Below are positions 11,217-17,998 of a stretch of DNA of 64,000 bases, in pieces. The notes beneath the pieces are model-generated. The model did no database searches, was not told the DNA's origin, and was given only the letters and a program-made list of their open reading frames with translations. The stretch lies in the NCBI RefSeq assembly GCF_902381825.1, contig NZ_LR698973.1, forward strand, positions 144,638 to 208,637, written 5' to 3'. The translations under genes and the position numbers were made by a program. Every line of letters starts with the position of its first letter. The first letter of the stretch is position 1. Origin of the DNA: Pseudocoprococcus catus (lineage in GTDB: Bacteria > Bacillota > Clostridia > Lachnospirales > Lachnospiraceae).

Positions 11217-11449
11217 AAGGGGCTTCCTTTCTTCATATATGCGTTGTATAATTATGCGAAATACAGATATTGGGATTGCCGCAATAGAGGCAGCGTCAAT
11301 ATAATCTGCAGCTGCGATTGGTTGTTGAGTTTTGAATTATAAAAATTATATCATGGATTCAATGGAAAAAATAATTGATTTTTCAAATAAAAAGTCGAAA
11401 AATATGATACAATGTTTATTAAACATTAAGCAGATACGAGGTATTGAAT

Positions 11450-12118
11450 ATGGAAAGAAATATAGATTTAAATGAGATTTCAGATGGCCGTTTCTATACA
11501 GCCAATGATATGGTCAGGGCAGATTGCCAGGGATGTGAAGGCTGTTCTGTCTGTTGTCACGGAATGGGAAAATCCATTCTATTGGATCCATTAGATGTCC
11601 ATAGGATATGTACTTATTTTCGTATTCCGTTTGAAGCACTGCTGGCGGATCATGTGGAGTTAAATGTTGTGGACGGAATGATCCTGCCGAATCTCAAGAT
11701 GGTAGGTGAAGATGAACACTGTATTTTTTTGAACCAGGAGGGCAGATGCGGCATCCATAAAATCAGACCGGGGTTCTGCCGTCTTTTCCCATTGGGAAGA
11801 CTGTATGAGGACAGAAGTTTCAAATACATTCTTCAGACAAAGGAATGTGTGAAAACGGACCGCCAGAAGATCAAAGTCAGAAAATGGCTGGATATACCGG
11901 AATTAGATCAGTATGAGAAGTTTGTCAATGACTGGCACTATTTTCTGAAGGATGTAGCTGCATCACTGAAGAAAGAAAACGCCAGTGACGGCACCATCAA
12001 GCAAATTAATATTTATGTTCTTAAAGAATTTTATATGCGCGGTTTTGGTGAAGAAGTCAGTTTTTATGCTCAATTTGAGCAAAGATTGAAGGAAGTCAAG
12101 GCAGTTTTACTGAAATAA
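11450..12118 (+). CDS. YkgJ/UPF0153-type cysteine-cluster protein
   Basis: This 222-residue protein has the family's cysteine signature CQGCEGCSVCCHGMG near residue 30, and a second set in CIFLNQEGRCGIHKIRPGFC near residue 95. Together they are expected to bind zinc or an iron-sulfur cluster. Family members are annotated YkgJ (zinc/iron-chelating domain) and their function is not established. The ATG at 11450 with GAGG eight bases upstream is preferred over the TTG at 11444. A strong terminator follows, so it is probably monocistronic. Confidence 0.8.
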   Translation: MERNIDLNEISDGRFYTANDMVRADCQGCEGCSVCCHGMGKSILLDPLDVHRICTYFRIPFEALLADHVELNVVDGMILPNLKMVGEDEHCIFLNQEGRCGIHKIRPGFCRLFPLGRLYEDRSFKYILQTKECVKTDRQKIKVRKWLDIPELDQYEKFVNDWHYFLKDVAASLKKENASDGTIKQINIYVLKEFYMRGFGEEVSFYAQFEQRLKEVKAVLLK

Positions 12119-12152
12119 GAAGTGACATTGTGCATATTTATCAAAATGAAAT

Positions 12153-12207
12153 AAAATCCTTTCAAAAATTGGTTCTATTCTTGTATTGAAAGGATTTTGT
12201 TTTTTTG
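12153..12207 (+). terminator. Intrinsic terminator after the YkgJ-like gene
   Basis: AAAATCCTTTCA pairs perfectly with TGAAAGGATTTT (12187-12198) and is followed by a run of seven T. Confidence 0.9.
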
Positions 12208-12259
12208 TTAAAATATAGACGAATTTGAGGATTAAACAATACAAAGGAGAGAGACGAGC

Positions 12260-12526
12260 ATGAAACAATTCTCGGTAGCAGTGAATAAGATTGAAGACGG
12301 CATTCTGCATGTCCGTTCAGCAGGACTGATTATGAAAGAGGCATCACAGTTTGCTTCAGATGTTAAAGTGACAAAGGATGAGAAGACAGTCAATGGCAAG
12401 GATATTCTGGAATGGATGGGATTAAAGCTTGCAGTTGGCGATGTCATCACCGTTAATATTGAGGGACCGGACGAAGAAGCTGCGGCCGACAGCTTTGAAG
12501 TATTCCTGAACCGTCAGTTTTCATAA
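12260..12526 (+). CDS. HPr-like phosphocarrier with Asp at the Ser46 position
   Basis: This 88-residue protein has the HPr fold pattern. Aligned by eye to the second HPr-like protein at 57896, the active-site region reads ILHVRSAGLIMKEASQF, so the phosphorylatable His (His17) and following Arg are kept, with Ser instead of Pro. The regulatory region reads VNGKDILEWMGL, placing Asp48 where HPr and Crh have Ser46. It could therefore accept phosphate on His but not be regulated by HprK; the Asp may mimic phospho-Ser. Whether it works in sugar transport is unknown. The start follows AAAGGAGAGAGACGAGC. It sits alone between two terminators. Confidence 0.8.
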   Translation: MKQFSVAVNKIEDGILHVRSAGLIMKEASQFASDVKVTKDEKTVNGKDILEWMGLKLAVGDVITVNIEGPDEEAAADSFEVFLNRQFS

Positions 12527-12543
12527 TTTCATCAACAAAATGC

Positions 12544-12573
12544 CAGCAGTTCATCATGAGCTGCTTTTTTTGT
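12544..12573 (+). terminator. Intrinsic terminator after the HPr-like gene
   Basis: AGCAGTTCAT pairs with ATGAGCTGCT with almost no loop, followed by TTTTTTT. Confidence 0.85.
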
Positions 12574-12607
12574 TGCACAGGAGCATGTAGCGCATTCTTT
12601 TTTGTAC

Positions 12608-12636
12608 TTTAGCGCACTGTTTTTATATGTTATAAT
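12608..12636 (+). promoter_or_regulatory. Predicted promoter of the thrE-like pair
   Basis: A perfect -10 TATAAT (12631-12636) lies 17 bases after a weak -35, TTTAGC (12608-12613), directly after the preceding terminator. Confidence 0.5.
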
Positions 12637-12679
12637 AGCATGAGCAGATGTAGATTGCAGGTAAATGGAGGGCGTCATC

Positions 12680-13507
12680 ATGAGCACATCCGGTCAGAAG
12701 AGAATAGAATCAACAATAGATACAGCCATTGATTGTGACGAAGATGAAGTGATGGAACTGGCGATGCAGGCAGGCGAACTGTTGCTGGAGAATGGTGCAG
12801 AGATTTTCAGGGTGGAAGAAACCATGGACCGCATCTGCAGACATTACGGTGTTGAATCGGCCAGTCAGTTTATTTTGATGAATTATATACTGGCAACAGC
12901 CGGTGAAGGGCATGGGCATGTGTTTGCAAAGGTACGGCACATACCGGTGAACGGTTCTCATCTGGATAAAGTGGCAGCGGTGAATCAGCTTTCAAGAGAG
13001 ATCGCGGAAGGAAAATATACGGTTTCAGAAGCTTATCAGGCATTGGAGACGATTCGCCGGATGCCGGACAAGAGAAAAAGCGTGCTGATTCTGGCTTCAG
13101 GTGTGGCAAGCGGTGCTTTCTGCTGCCTTTTCGGGGGCAATTTGATGGATTGTCTGGCGGCAGCCATTGCAGGATTTCTGATCTATGTCTATATTCTTTA
13201 TATCAGCGGACCGCATTTGTCAAAGATTGTGGGTAATGTGGGCGGCGGCGCTTTTGTGACACTGGTCTGCAATCTTTTGTATATGGCAGGGATTGGCGAT
13301 CATCTGAACTTTATGATCATTGGTTCTATGATGCCTTTGGTTCCGGGAGTTGCTTTTACCATTGCGATCCGAGATGCAGCAGATGGGGATTATATTTCGG
13401 GTACTGTGCGGATGATTGATGCACTGCTTGTCTTTATCTGCATCGCCATTGGTGTCGGTATGGGAATTGCAGTGTTGAATCCGCTGACAGGAGGTGCTGC
13501 CTTATGA
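12680..13507 (+). CDS. ThrE-type threonine/serine exporter, N-terminal half
   Basis: This 275-residue protein is the ThrE_1 (DUF1212, YjjP-like) half of a two-component amino acid exporter. The soluble N-terminal part has LLENGAEIFRVEETMDRIC, the family motif. At least five membrane spans follow from about residue 130 to the C-terminus. In Corynebacterium ThrE both halves are fused; here, as in many Firmicutes, they are separate and their genes overlap by ATGA. The ATG at 12680 with GGAGGG seven bases upstream is preferred over the ATG at 12665. Substrate (Thr, Ser or a dicarboxylate) is inferred only from family. Confidence 0.87.
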   Translation: MSTSGQKRIESTIDTAIDCDEDEVMELAMQAGELLLENGAEIFRVEETMDRICRHYGVESASQFILMNYILATAGEGHGHVFAKVRHIPVNGSHLDKVAAVNQLSREIAEGKYTVSEAYQALETIRRMPDKRKSVLILASGVASGAFCCLFGGNLMDCLAAAIAGFLIYVYILYISGPHLSKIVGNVGGGAFVTLVCNLLYMAGIGDHLNFMIIGSMMPLVPGVAFTIAIRDAADGDYISGTVRMIDALLVFICIAIGVGMGIAVLNPLTGGAAL

Positions 13508-13935
13508 TGATCCAAATCATAGCCGCTGTGATAGCGACAGTGGGATTTTCGGTTTTGTTTGGTGTACCATCAAAGTACTATCCTTATTGCGGTGTCATTG
13601 GTGGAGCGGGCTGGCTTGTCTACCTGCTGACTTTGGAACATTTCAGCACAGCAGGTGCATCCCTGGCGGCCACTATGGTGGTCATTTTCTTATCCAGATT
13701 GGCAGCAGTGCGGAAAAAGTGTCCGGTGACCATTTTCCTGATCGCAGGGATATTTCCACTGGTGCCGGGCGCCGGTGTGTATTGGACAGCCTATTACATT
13801 GTGACAGATCAGTTGCGGCTGGCGGCCGAGACAGGCTACACGGCAGTGAAGGTGGCGGTGGCTATCGTGCTGGGAATTGTGTTTATATTTGAACTGCCAC
13901 AGGGGTTATTTGTCAGGCTGGCAGGAAATAAGTAA
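13504..13935 (+). CDS. ThrE/YjjB-type exporter, C-terminal half
   Basis: This 143-residue, almost wholly hydrophobic protein has about four to five membrane spans and corresponds to the ThrE_2 (DUF3815, YjjB-like) domain. Its start overlaps the stop of the ThrE_1 half by four bases, implying coupled translation and a heteromeric transporter. FPLVPGAGVYWTAYYIV (about residue 80) is a typical family segment and mirrors MPLVPGVAF in the partner. Confidence 0.86.
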   Translation: MMIQIIAAVIATVGFSVLFGVPSKYYPYCGVIGGAGWLVYLLTLEHFSTAGASLAATMVVIFLSRLAAVRKKCPVTIFLIAGIFPLVPGAGVYWTAYYIVTDQLRLAAETGYTAVKVAVAIVLGIVFIFELPQGLFVRLAGNK

Positions 13936-14028
13936 AAATAAAACTAAAGATAGAACTCAATTGAAGATTAAAAGCGGTTGAGTGTTAGATAAACGAGTGA
14001 ATTCGAAATATATTTTGGAGGGGTTGAA

Positions 14029-14661
14029 ATGACGAAAGAAGAATTAACGCTGGAAGTCATCCGGCGTTTGAAAGTGGCCTATCCTCTGGCGGAATGTACT
14101 CTGGATTATGACCAGGCATGGAAGTTACTGGTCAGTGTCCGGCTTGCTGCCCAGTGTACAGATGCCAGAGTGAATGTAGTGGTAGAAGGATTGTATGAGA
14201 AATATCCGGATGTGGCCTCTCTGGCAGCAGCGGACGTGACTGATATTGAGGAAATTGTCCGTCCTTGTGGACTTGGAAAGAGCAAGGCCAGGGATATCAG
14301 CGCCTGTATGAAGATACTCCATGAACAGTATCATGATAAGGTACCGGATGATTTTAATGCACTGCTGAAATTGCCGGGGGTTGGACGAAAGAGTGCGAAT
14401 CTGATTATGGGGGATGTTTTTGGCAAACCGGCCATTGTAACCGATACCCACTGTATCCGTCTGGTCAATAGAATTGGCATCGTGGATGGTATTAAAGACC
14501 CGAAAAAGGTGGAGATGGCTCTATGGAAACTGGTGCCGCCGGAGGAGGGCAGTGATTTCTGTCATCGTCTGGTTGAACATGGACGGGAAGTCTGTACGGC
14601 AAGAACGAAGCCTTATTGCGATAAATGCTGTCTGGCGGATATTTGCGCGCGGAATATATAA
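14029..14661 (+). CDS. nth: Endonuclease III
   Basis: This 210-residue base-excision repair enzyme removes oxidised pyrimidines and cleaves at abasic sites. It has the helix-hairpin-helix LLKLPGVGRKSANLIMGDVF (about residues 108-127) with the catalytic Lys, the catalytic Asp in VTDTHCIRLVNRIG (about 140), and a C-terminal [4Fe-4S] cysteine loop (CTARTKPYCDKCCLADIC, about 190-208). GGAGGGGTTGAA precedes the start. Confidence 0.95.
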   Translation: MTKEELTLEVIRRLKVAYPLAECTLDYDQAWKLLVSVRLAAQCTDARVNVVVEGLYEKYPDVASLAAADVTDIEEIVRPCGLGKSKARDISACMKILHEQYHDKVPDDFNALLKLPGVGRKSANLIMGDVFGKPAIVTDTHCIRLVNRIGIVDGIKDPKKVEMALWKLVPPEEGSDFCHRLVEHGREVCTARTKPYCDKCCLADICARNI

Positions 14662-14761
14662 TAGAGCGACAACAAGAAAAATAAAGCGTGAAGGCTCCAG
14701 TCGTAAGGGAAAATGGATAGTATTATGACAGAAAATTGTATATAAGTGGAGATAATAAAAG

Positions 14762-15586
14762 ATGGGGATTGTATTAGGTATAGATATAGGAAGTTCTGCA
14801 ACAAAGATTGTTGCAATGGACGAAAGTAAAACAATTTTAAATTCACTGAAGGTTTCGGCTTCTGATCCGGTGACAGCCATGTACGGAGCCGTTGGAAAAA
14901 TACTCTGTGAGGAGAGAATGCAGATTGCAGATGTTGAGGCCGTGATGCTTACAGGTATGGGAGCTAGTTATGTAGAAGGGGATGTCTATGGCCTTCCGAC
15001 CACGAAAGTGACGGAATTTGATGCGCTGGGAACAGGCGGCCTCTATCTGACCGGGCTTGAAGAAACGGTTGTGGGAAGTATCGGCACAGGTACTGTTTTT
15101 GTTCATGCAGGCCCTGATGGCATTCAGCATATCGGCGGCAGTGCTGTGGGCGGCGGCACACTGGTGGGTCTTTCCTCAAGACTTTTCGGTATCCGTGATG
15201 TGGAAGTGATTGCGGATATGGCAGAACAGGGCAATCTGAAGAATGTGGACTGGGGCATTGCAGAACTGAGCAGAGACCAGATGGAGACATTGCCGGATTA
15301 TGCGACATCTTCCAATCTGGGTAAGATGAAGAGTACAGCCACCGATGAAGATGTGGCTCTGGGGCTGATGAATATGATTTTCCAGACAGCAGGAACACTG
15401 GCTGTATTTGCCTGCCGCAATGTTAATCTGAAAAGAGCAGTCATCGGCGGTTCCACAGCTACGCTGAATCAGGCAAGAATTATGCTGGGACAGGTTGGAG
15501 AACTTTATGATATCAACTTTATCATTCCGAAAGAAGCAGCCTTTATGACGGCGATTGGTGCAGCACTTTTATTTCAGTCGAAGTAA
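14762..15586 (+). CDS. coaW: Type II pantothenate kinase (CoaW-like)
   Basis: This 274-residue ASKHA-fold kinase begins MGIVLGIDIGSSATKIVAMD, the phosphate-1 loop. VGSIGTGTVFVHAGPDG (about residue 105) and IGGSAVGGGTLVGLSSRLFG (about 122) are characteristic of staphylococcal-type CoaW. The later motif RAVIGGSTATLNQ belongs to the ATP site. It would phosphorylate pantothenate, the first step of coenzyme A synthesis. A BadF-like 2-hydroxyacyl-CoA dehydratase activator is less likely because no CGAC-type Fe-S cysteines are present. It is the last housekeeping gene before the lanthipeptide locus. Confidence 0.85.
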   Translation: MGIVLGIDIGSSATKIVAMDESKTILNSLKVSASDPVTAMYGAVGKILCEERMQIADVEAVMLTGMGASYVEGDVYGLPTTKVTEFDALGTGGLYLTGLEETVVGSIGTGTVFVHAGPDGIQHIGGSAVGGGTLVGLSSRLFGIRDVEVIADMAEQGNLKNVDWGIAELSRDQMETLPDYATSSNLGKMKSTATDEDVALGLMNMIFQTAGTLAVFACRNVNLKRAVIGGSTATLNQARIMLGQVGELYDINFIIPKEAAFMTAIGAALLFQSK

Positions 15587-15717
15587 GATTTTGATTGAGA
15601 TAGAACAGTAAAATAGAATTAAAGGACAAAAACAAAAAAGTTAAGGGACACGACATCTTTGAAATGTCAAATTGTGTTAAAATCATTGTCGGAACTATGG
15701 CAAAAGGGAAAGATATC

Positions 15718-16449
15718 ATGTTGAGGATTGCAGTGATAGATGATGAGGAGTATTACAGTGAACTCATCCGTCAGACTGTGTGCAACTGGCTGATGGAAAA
15801 GGGCTGTCAGGGTGAAATTGACTGTTTTGATCATGCAGATGATTTCAAGACTAAGATTGAAAATGGCAGATGCTATGATATTTATTTTATGGATATCGAG
15901 ATGCCGGATGTCAGCGGCATGGAACTGGCCTCCTATGTTCGTATGAAATATGACTCACCGTTTATTGTTTTCGTGACGGCACATATGGAATACAGTGTGA
16001 AGTGCTATCGTTATCATGCCTGGCAGTACATAACAAAGGACAGTATACGAACACTGATACCGGAGACCATGGATTCGCTCATTCAGCATTTGCAGGCACA
16101 TAAATCCAATTATTATATGATTGAAGGGGCGAATGACCTTATTCGTATTGCTTATGATCAGATTCAGTATCTGTGCAAAGAGGGTAAATATACCCTGTTT
16201 CATACGGATAAGACGGAGGTATTCAGAGAACGCCGGGCGCTTTCAAAGGTGATTGAAGATATGCAGCAGGTGGATGACGCTTTTATTATGACGGACAAAA
16301 GTTATGGCGTGAATATACGTCATGTGCTGCGGTTAAAAGATCATATGCTGACCATGCGGAATGGTGACAGCGTGCCGGTCAGCCTTCCGAGATATCAGCA
16401 GGTCAAAAAGGCTATCAGCGATTATTGGGGGCGGCGGGCATGGAAATAG
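15718..16449 (+). CDS. LytTR-family response regulator
   Basis: This 243-residue protein has an N-terminal receiver domain with acidic pair IDDEEY (residues 7-10), phosphoacceptor Asp in YDIYFMDIEMPDVSG (about 60) and Lys in the YITKDS segment. A C-terminal LytTR DNA-binding domain follows (about 140-235). It is the AgrA-like partner of the kinase whose start overlaps its last codons. The ATG at 15718 follows AAAGGGA; the in-frame ATG at 15664 lacks a site. A small palindrome GACAT-N7-ATGTC (15652-15668) lies in the upstream region. Position suggests it controls the lanthipeptide operon, possibly in response to the peptide; this is inference. Confidence 0.92.
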   Translation: MLRIAVIDDEEYYSELIRQTVCNWLMEKGCQGEIDCFDHADDFKTKIENGRCYDIYFMDIEMPDVSGMELASYVRMKYDSPFIVFVTAHMEYSVKCYRYHAWQYITKDSIRTLIPETMDSLIQHLQAHKSNYYMIEGANDLIRIAYDQIQYLCKEGKYTLFHTDKTEVFRERRALSKVIEDMQQVDDAFIMTDKSYGVNIRHVLRLKDHMLTMRNGDSVPVSLPRYQQVKKAISDYWGRRAWK

Positions 16450-17765
16450 CAGGGATTACCCTCAGAGTGCTGGAAATCATAACGGTGGTTTTGTGCGGCA
16501 TCAGGTTGGCTGTACCACCGGGGCATTTCCGGTGGGAAAAGCTGTGGACGAAGGTATTATATTGGATATTAATAATTTTTTGGATTGCTTTTAATACGGG
16601 GAATATTCATTTTTTTAAGTTTTCATCTTTACAGGAAACAATTGTAAATATCGGTGTGTTTATTACACTATGCATTTTTTTTGATACTTATTTCTGGCAG
16701 TTATTTGTACAGTTTTTTATTTATAATTATACCGTCTATATCTTTAGAGTTCTGTATATTTTTATATTATGTTATTTAGAACATATTCATATGCAGAATT
16801 ATATTACGGTTGCAGATGGACTGGGATGGCATTGGATTCAGATGTGTGGAATGGCAGTGACAATTGGTGCATCATTGTGTCTATGTTATTACATGCATGG
16901 AGAGCCTTTGATTCATCGTCAATATAAAAAAGATTATAAATATCTGGCTGTATTTGTTGTTTTTGAGATAATAATTGGTGAATCACTTTTTAATAATGAT
17001 GTTGCGGGAGACTTTATACGAGGTGAATATATTCTGTTTAGTATGATTGTCTTTGTGTGCTTATTCAGTCTTTTGTCAGCGATTATTTTCTACAAAGGTT
17101 ATAAGGATATGCGGTATCAGCAGCAGATTTCGGATATGAATTTTGAAATGTTGAAGAGACAGTATGAGACGATTCAGAAGATGTATACAGAAAAAAGAAC
17201 GATGCTGCATGATTCTGTTCATCAGGATGTGCTGATATTGGAATGTTTAGAGAATGGTAAATATAGAGAAGCACAGACATATTTTGAAAAGAAGCTCGCA
17301 GTCACTAAAAAGAAAAGTAAAAACAGATATACAGGGATAGAAGTGTTAAATCTGATGCTGAATTATGAGATAGAACAGGCAGAGGAAAAGGCAATTCGTG
17401 TAAAATGTGCTGTTGAAGCGTATCTTTGCCCCGTGGATGAAACAGAGCTATGTATCATTATAGGCAATTTATTTGATAATGCTATTGAGGCAGTCAAAGA
17501 TCTTCCAGATGAACAGAGACAGATTGATTTCGTCATACAAAATCCAAATGGTATTTTTCGCATAGAAATATCAAACCCTTATGAAGGTGAGAGAAGAAAG
17601 ATAGAACATCATTATCTGACCACGAAGAAGGAAAATACAGAAATGCATGGGTTAGGGTTAATGAGTGTTCAAAAAATTGTGGAAAAGTATGACGGATTAA
17701 TAGAAATCAATGATGTAGATAGCCTGTTTAAAGTTGATGTTACATTTTATGATGAAGAGGTGTGA
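16440..17765 (+). CDS. AgrC-like GHKL sensor histidine kinase
   Basis: This 441-residue membrane kinase has about six hydrophobic segments in its first 215 residues, then a coiled stretch (about 225-255). The H-box region is RTMLHDSVHQDVLILE (about 255), the N-box IIIGNLFDNAIEAVKDL (about 345) and the glycine box HGLGLMSVQKIVEKYDG (about 410). This is the GHKL architecture of peptide-pheromone receptors such as AgrC. The ATG at 16440 overlaps the regulator by 10 bases and follows GGGGGCGG. The gene is noticeably AT-rich compared with the flanking core genes, suggesting acquisition. The lanthipeptide precursor begins four bases after its stop. Confidence 0.9.
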   Translation: MEIAGITLRVLEIITVVLCGIRLAVPPGHFRWEKLWTKVLYWILIIFWIAFNTGNIHFFKFSSLQETIVNIGVFITLCIFFDTYFWQLFVQFFIYNYTVYIFRVLYIFILCYLEHIHMQNYITVADGLGWHWIQMCGMAVTIGASLCLCYYMHGEPLIHRQYKKDYKYLAVFVVFEIIIGESLFNNDVAGDFIRGEYILFSMIVFVCLFSLLSAIIFYKGYKDMRYQQQISDMNFEMLKRQYETIQKMYTEKRTMLHDSVHQDVLILECLENGKYREAQTYFEKKLAVTKKKSKNRYTGIEVLNLMLNYEIEQAEEKAIRVKCAVEAYLCPVDETELCIIIGNLFDNAIEAVKDLPDEQRQIDFVIQNPNGIFRIEISNPYEGERRKIEHHYLTTKKENTEMHGLGLMSVQKIVEKYDGLIEINDVDSLFKVDVTFYDEEV

Positions 17766-17769
17766 GTTA

Positions 17770-17907
17770 ATGCAAGAACTTGAATTGACAAAATCTATAT
17801 TAGAGGAACTAAAATATATTGAAGAATTACAACAAAATGTAAAAGAATCTGAATCAGATGATATTACGGGACATATGGGAGGGTCATACACTTTATTGTG
17901 CTGTTAA
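17770..17907 (+). CDS. Lanthipeptide precursor with predicted 7-residue core
   Basis: This 45-residue ORF lies between the kinase and lanM. It has an acidic, helical leader (MQELELTKSILEELKYIEEL for residues 1-20), then a Gly-Gly site in GHMGG (residues 34-38) and the tail SYTLLCC. If cleaved after Gly38, the core is seven residues with two dehydratable residues (Ser1, Thr3) and two cysteines (Cys6, Cys7), just enough for two thioether rings. Leader character, Gly-Gly site, C-terminal CC and adjacency to lanM support a class II precursor. GAGGTG precedes the start. The core is far shorter than the usual 19-38 residues, so cleavage elsewhere or a signalling role should be considered. Confidence 0.78.
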   Translation: MQELELTKSILEELKYIEELQQNVKESESDDITGHMGGSYTLLCC

Positions 17908-17912
17908 TTATG

Positions 17913-17954
17913 AAAAGGTGTCTACAGGAGAAAATTCTGTTAGACACTTTTTTT
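17913..17954 (+). terminator. Hairpin terminator between lanA and lanM
   Basis: AAGGTGTCTACAG pairs with CTGTTAGACACTT and is followed by a run of T (17948-17954). Located between the precursor and synthetase genes, it probably acts as a partial terminator giving excess precursor transcript, a common arrangement in lantibiotic operons. Confidence 0.85.
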
Positions 17955-17998
17955 AGTTTAAATGAAATAGATAAGATTTATATATGAGGAATAACGAG

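Noticed and set aside
12260-12526. HPr-like protein lacking the active-site His
   Set aside because: A first alignment on GLIMKEA suggested loss of His; aligning on the shared ASQF segment places His17 at the active position, so the His is retained.
13494-13892. 132-codon frame overlapping the ThrE C-terminal half
   Set aside because: Shifted-frame shadow of the membrane protein gene, which has correct coupling and hydrophobicity.
15600-15717. LytTR binding direct repeats upstream of the response regulator
   Set aside because: One AAAGTTAAG match (15637-15645) fits the LytTR consensus, but no second copy lies at the expected 21-23 base spacing.
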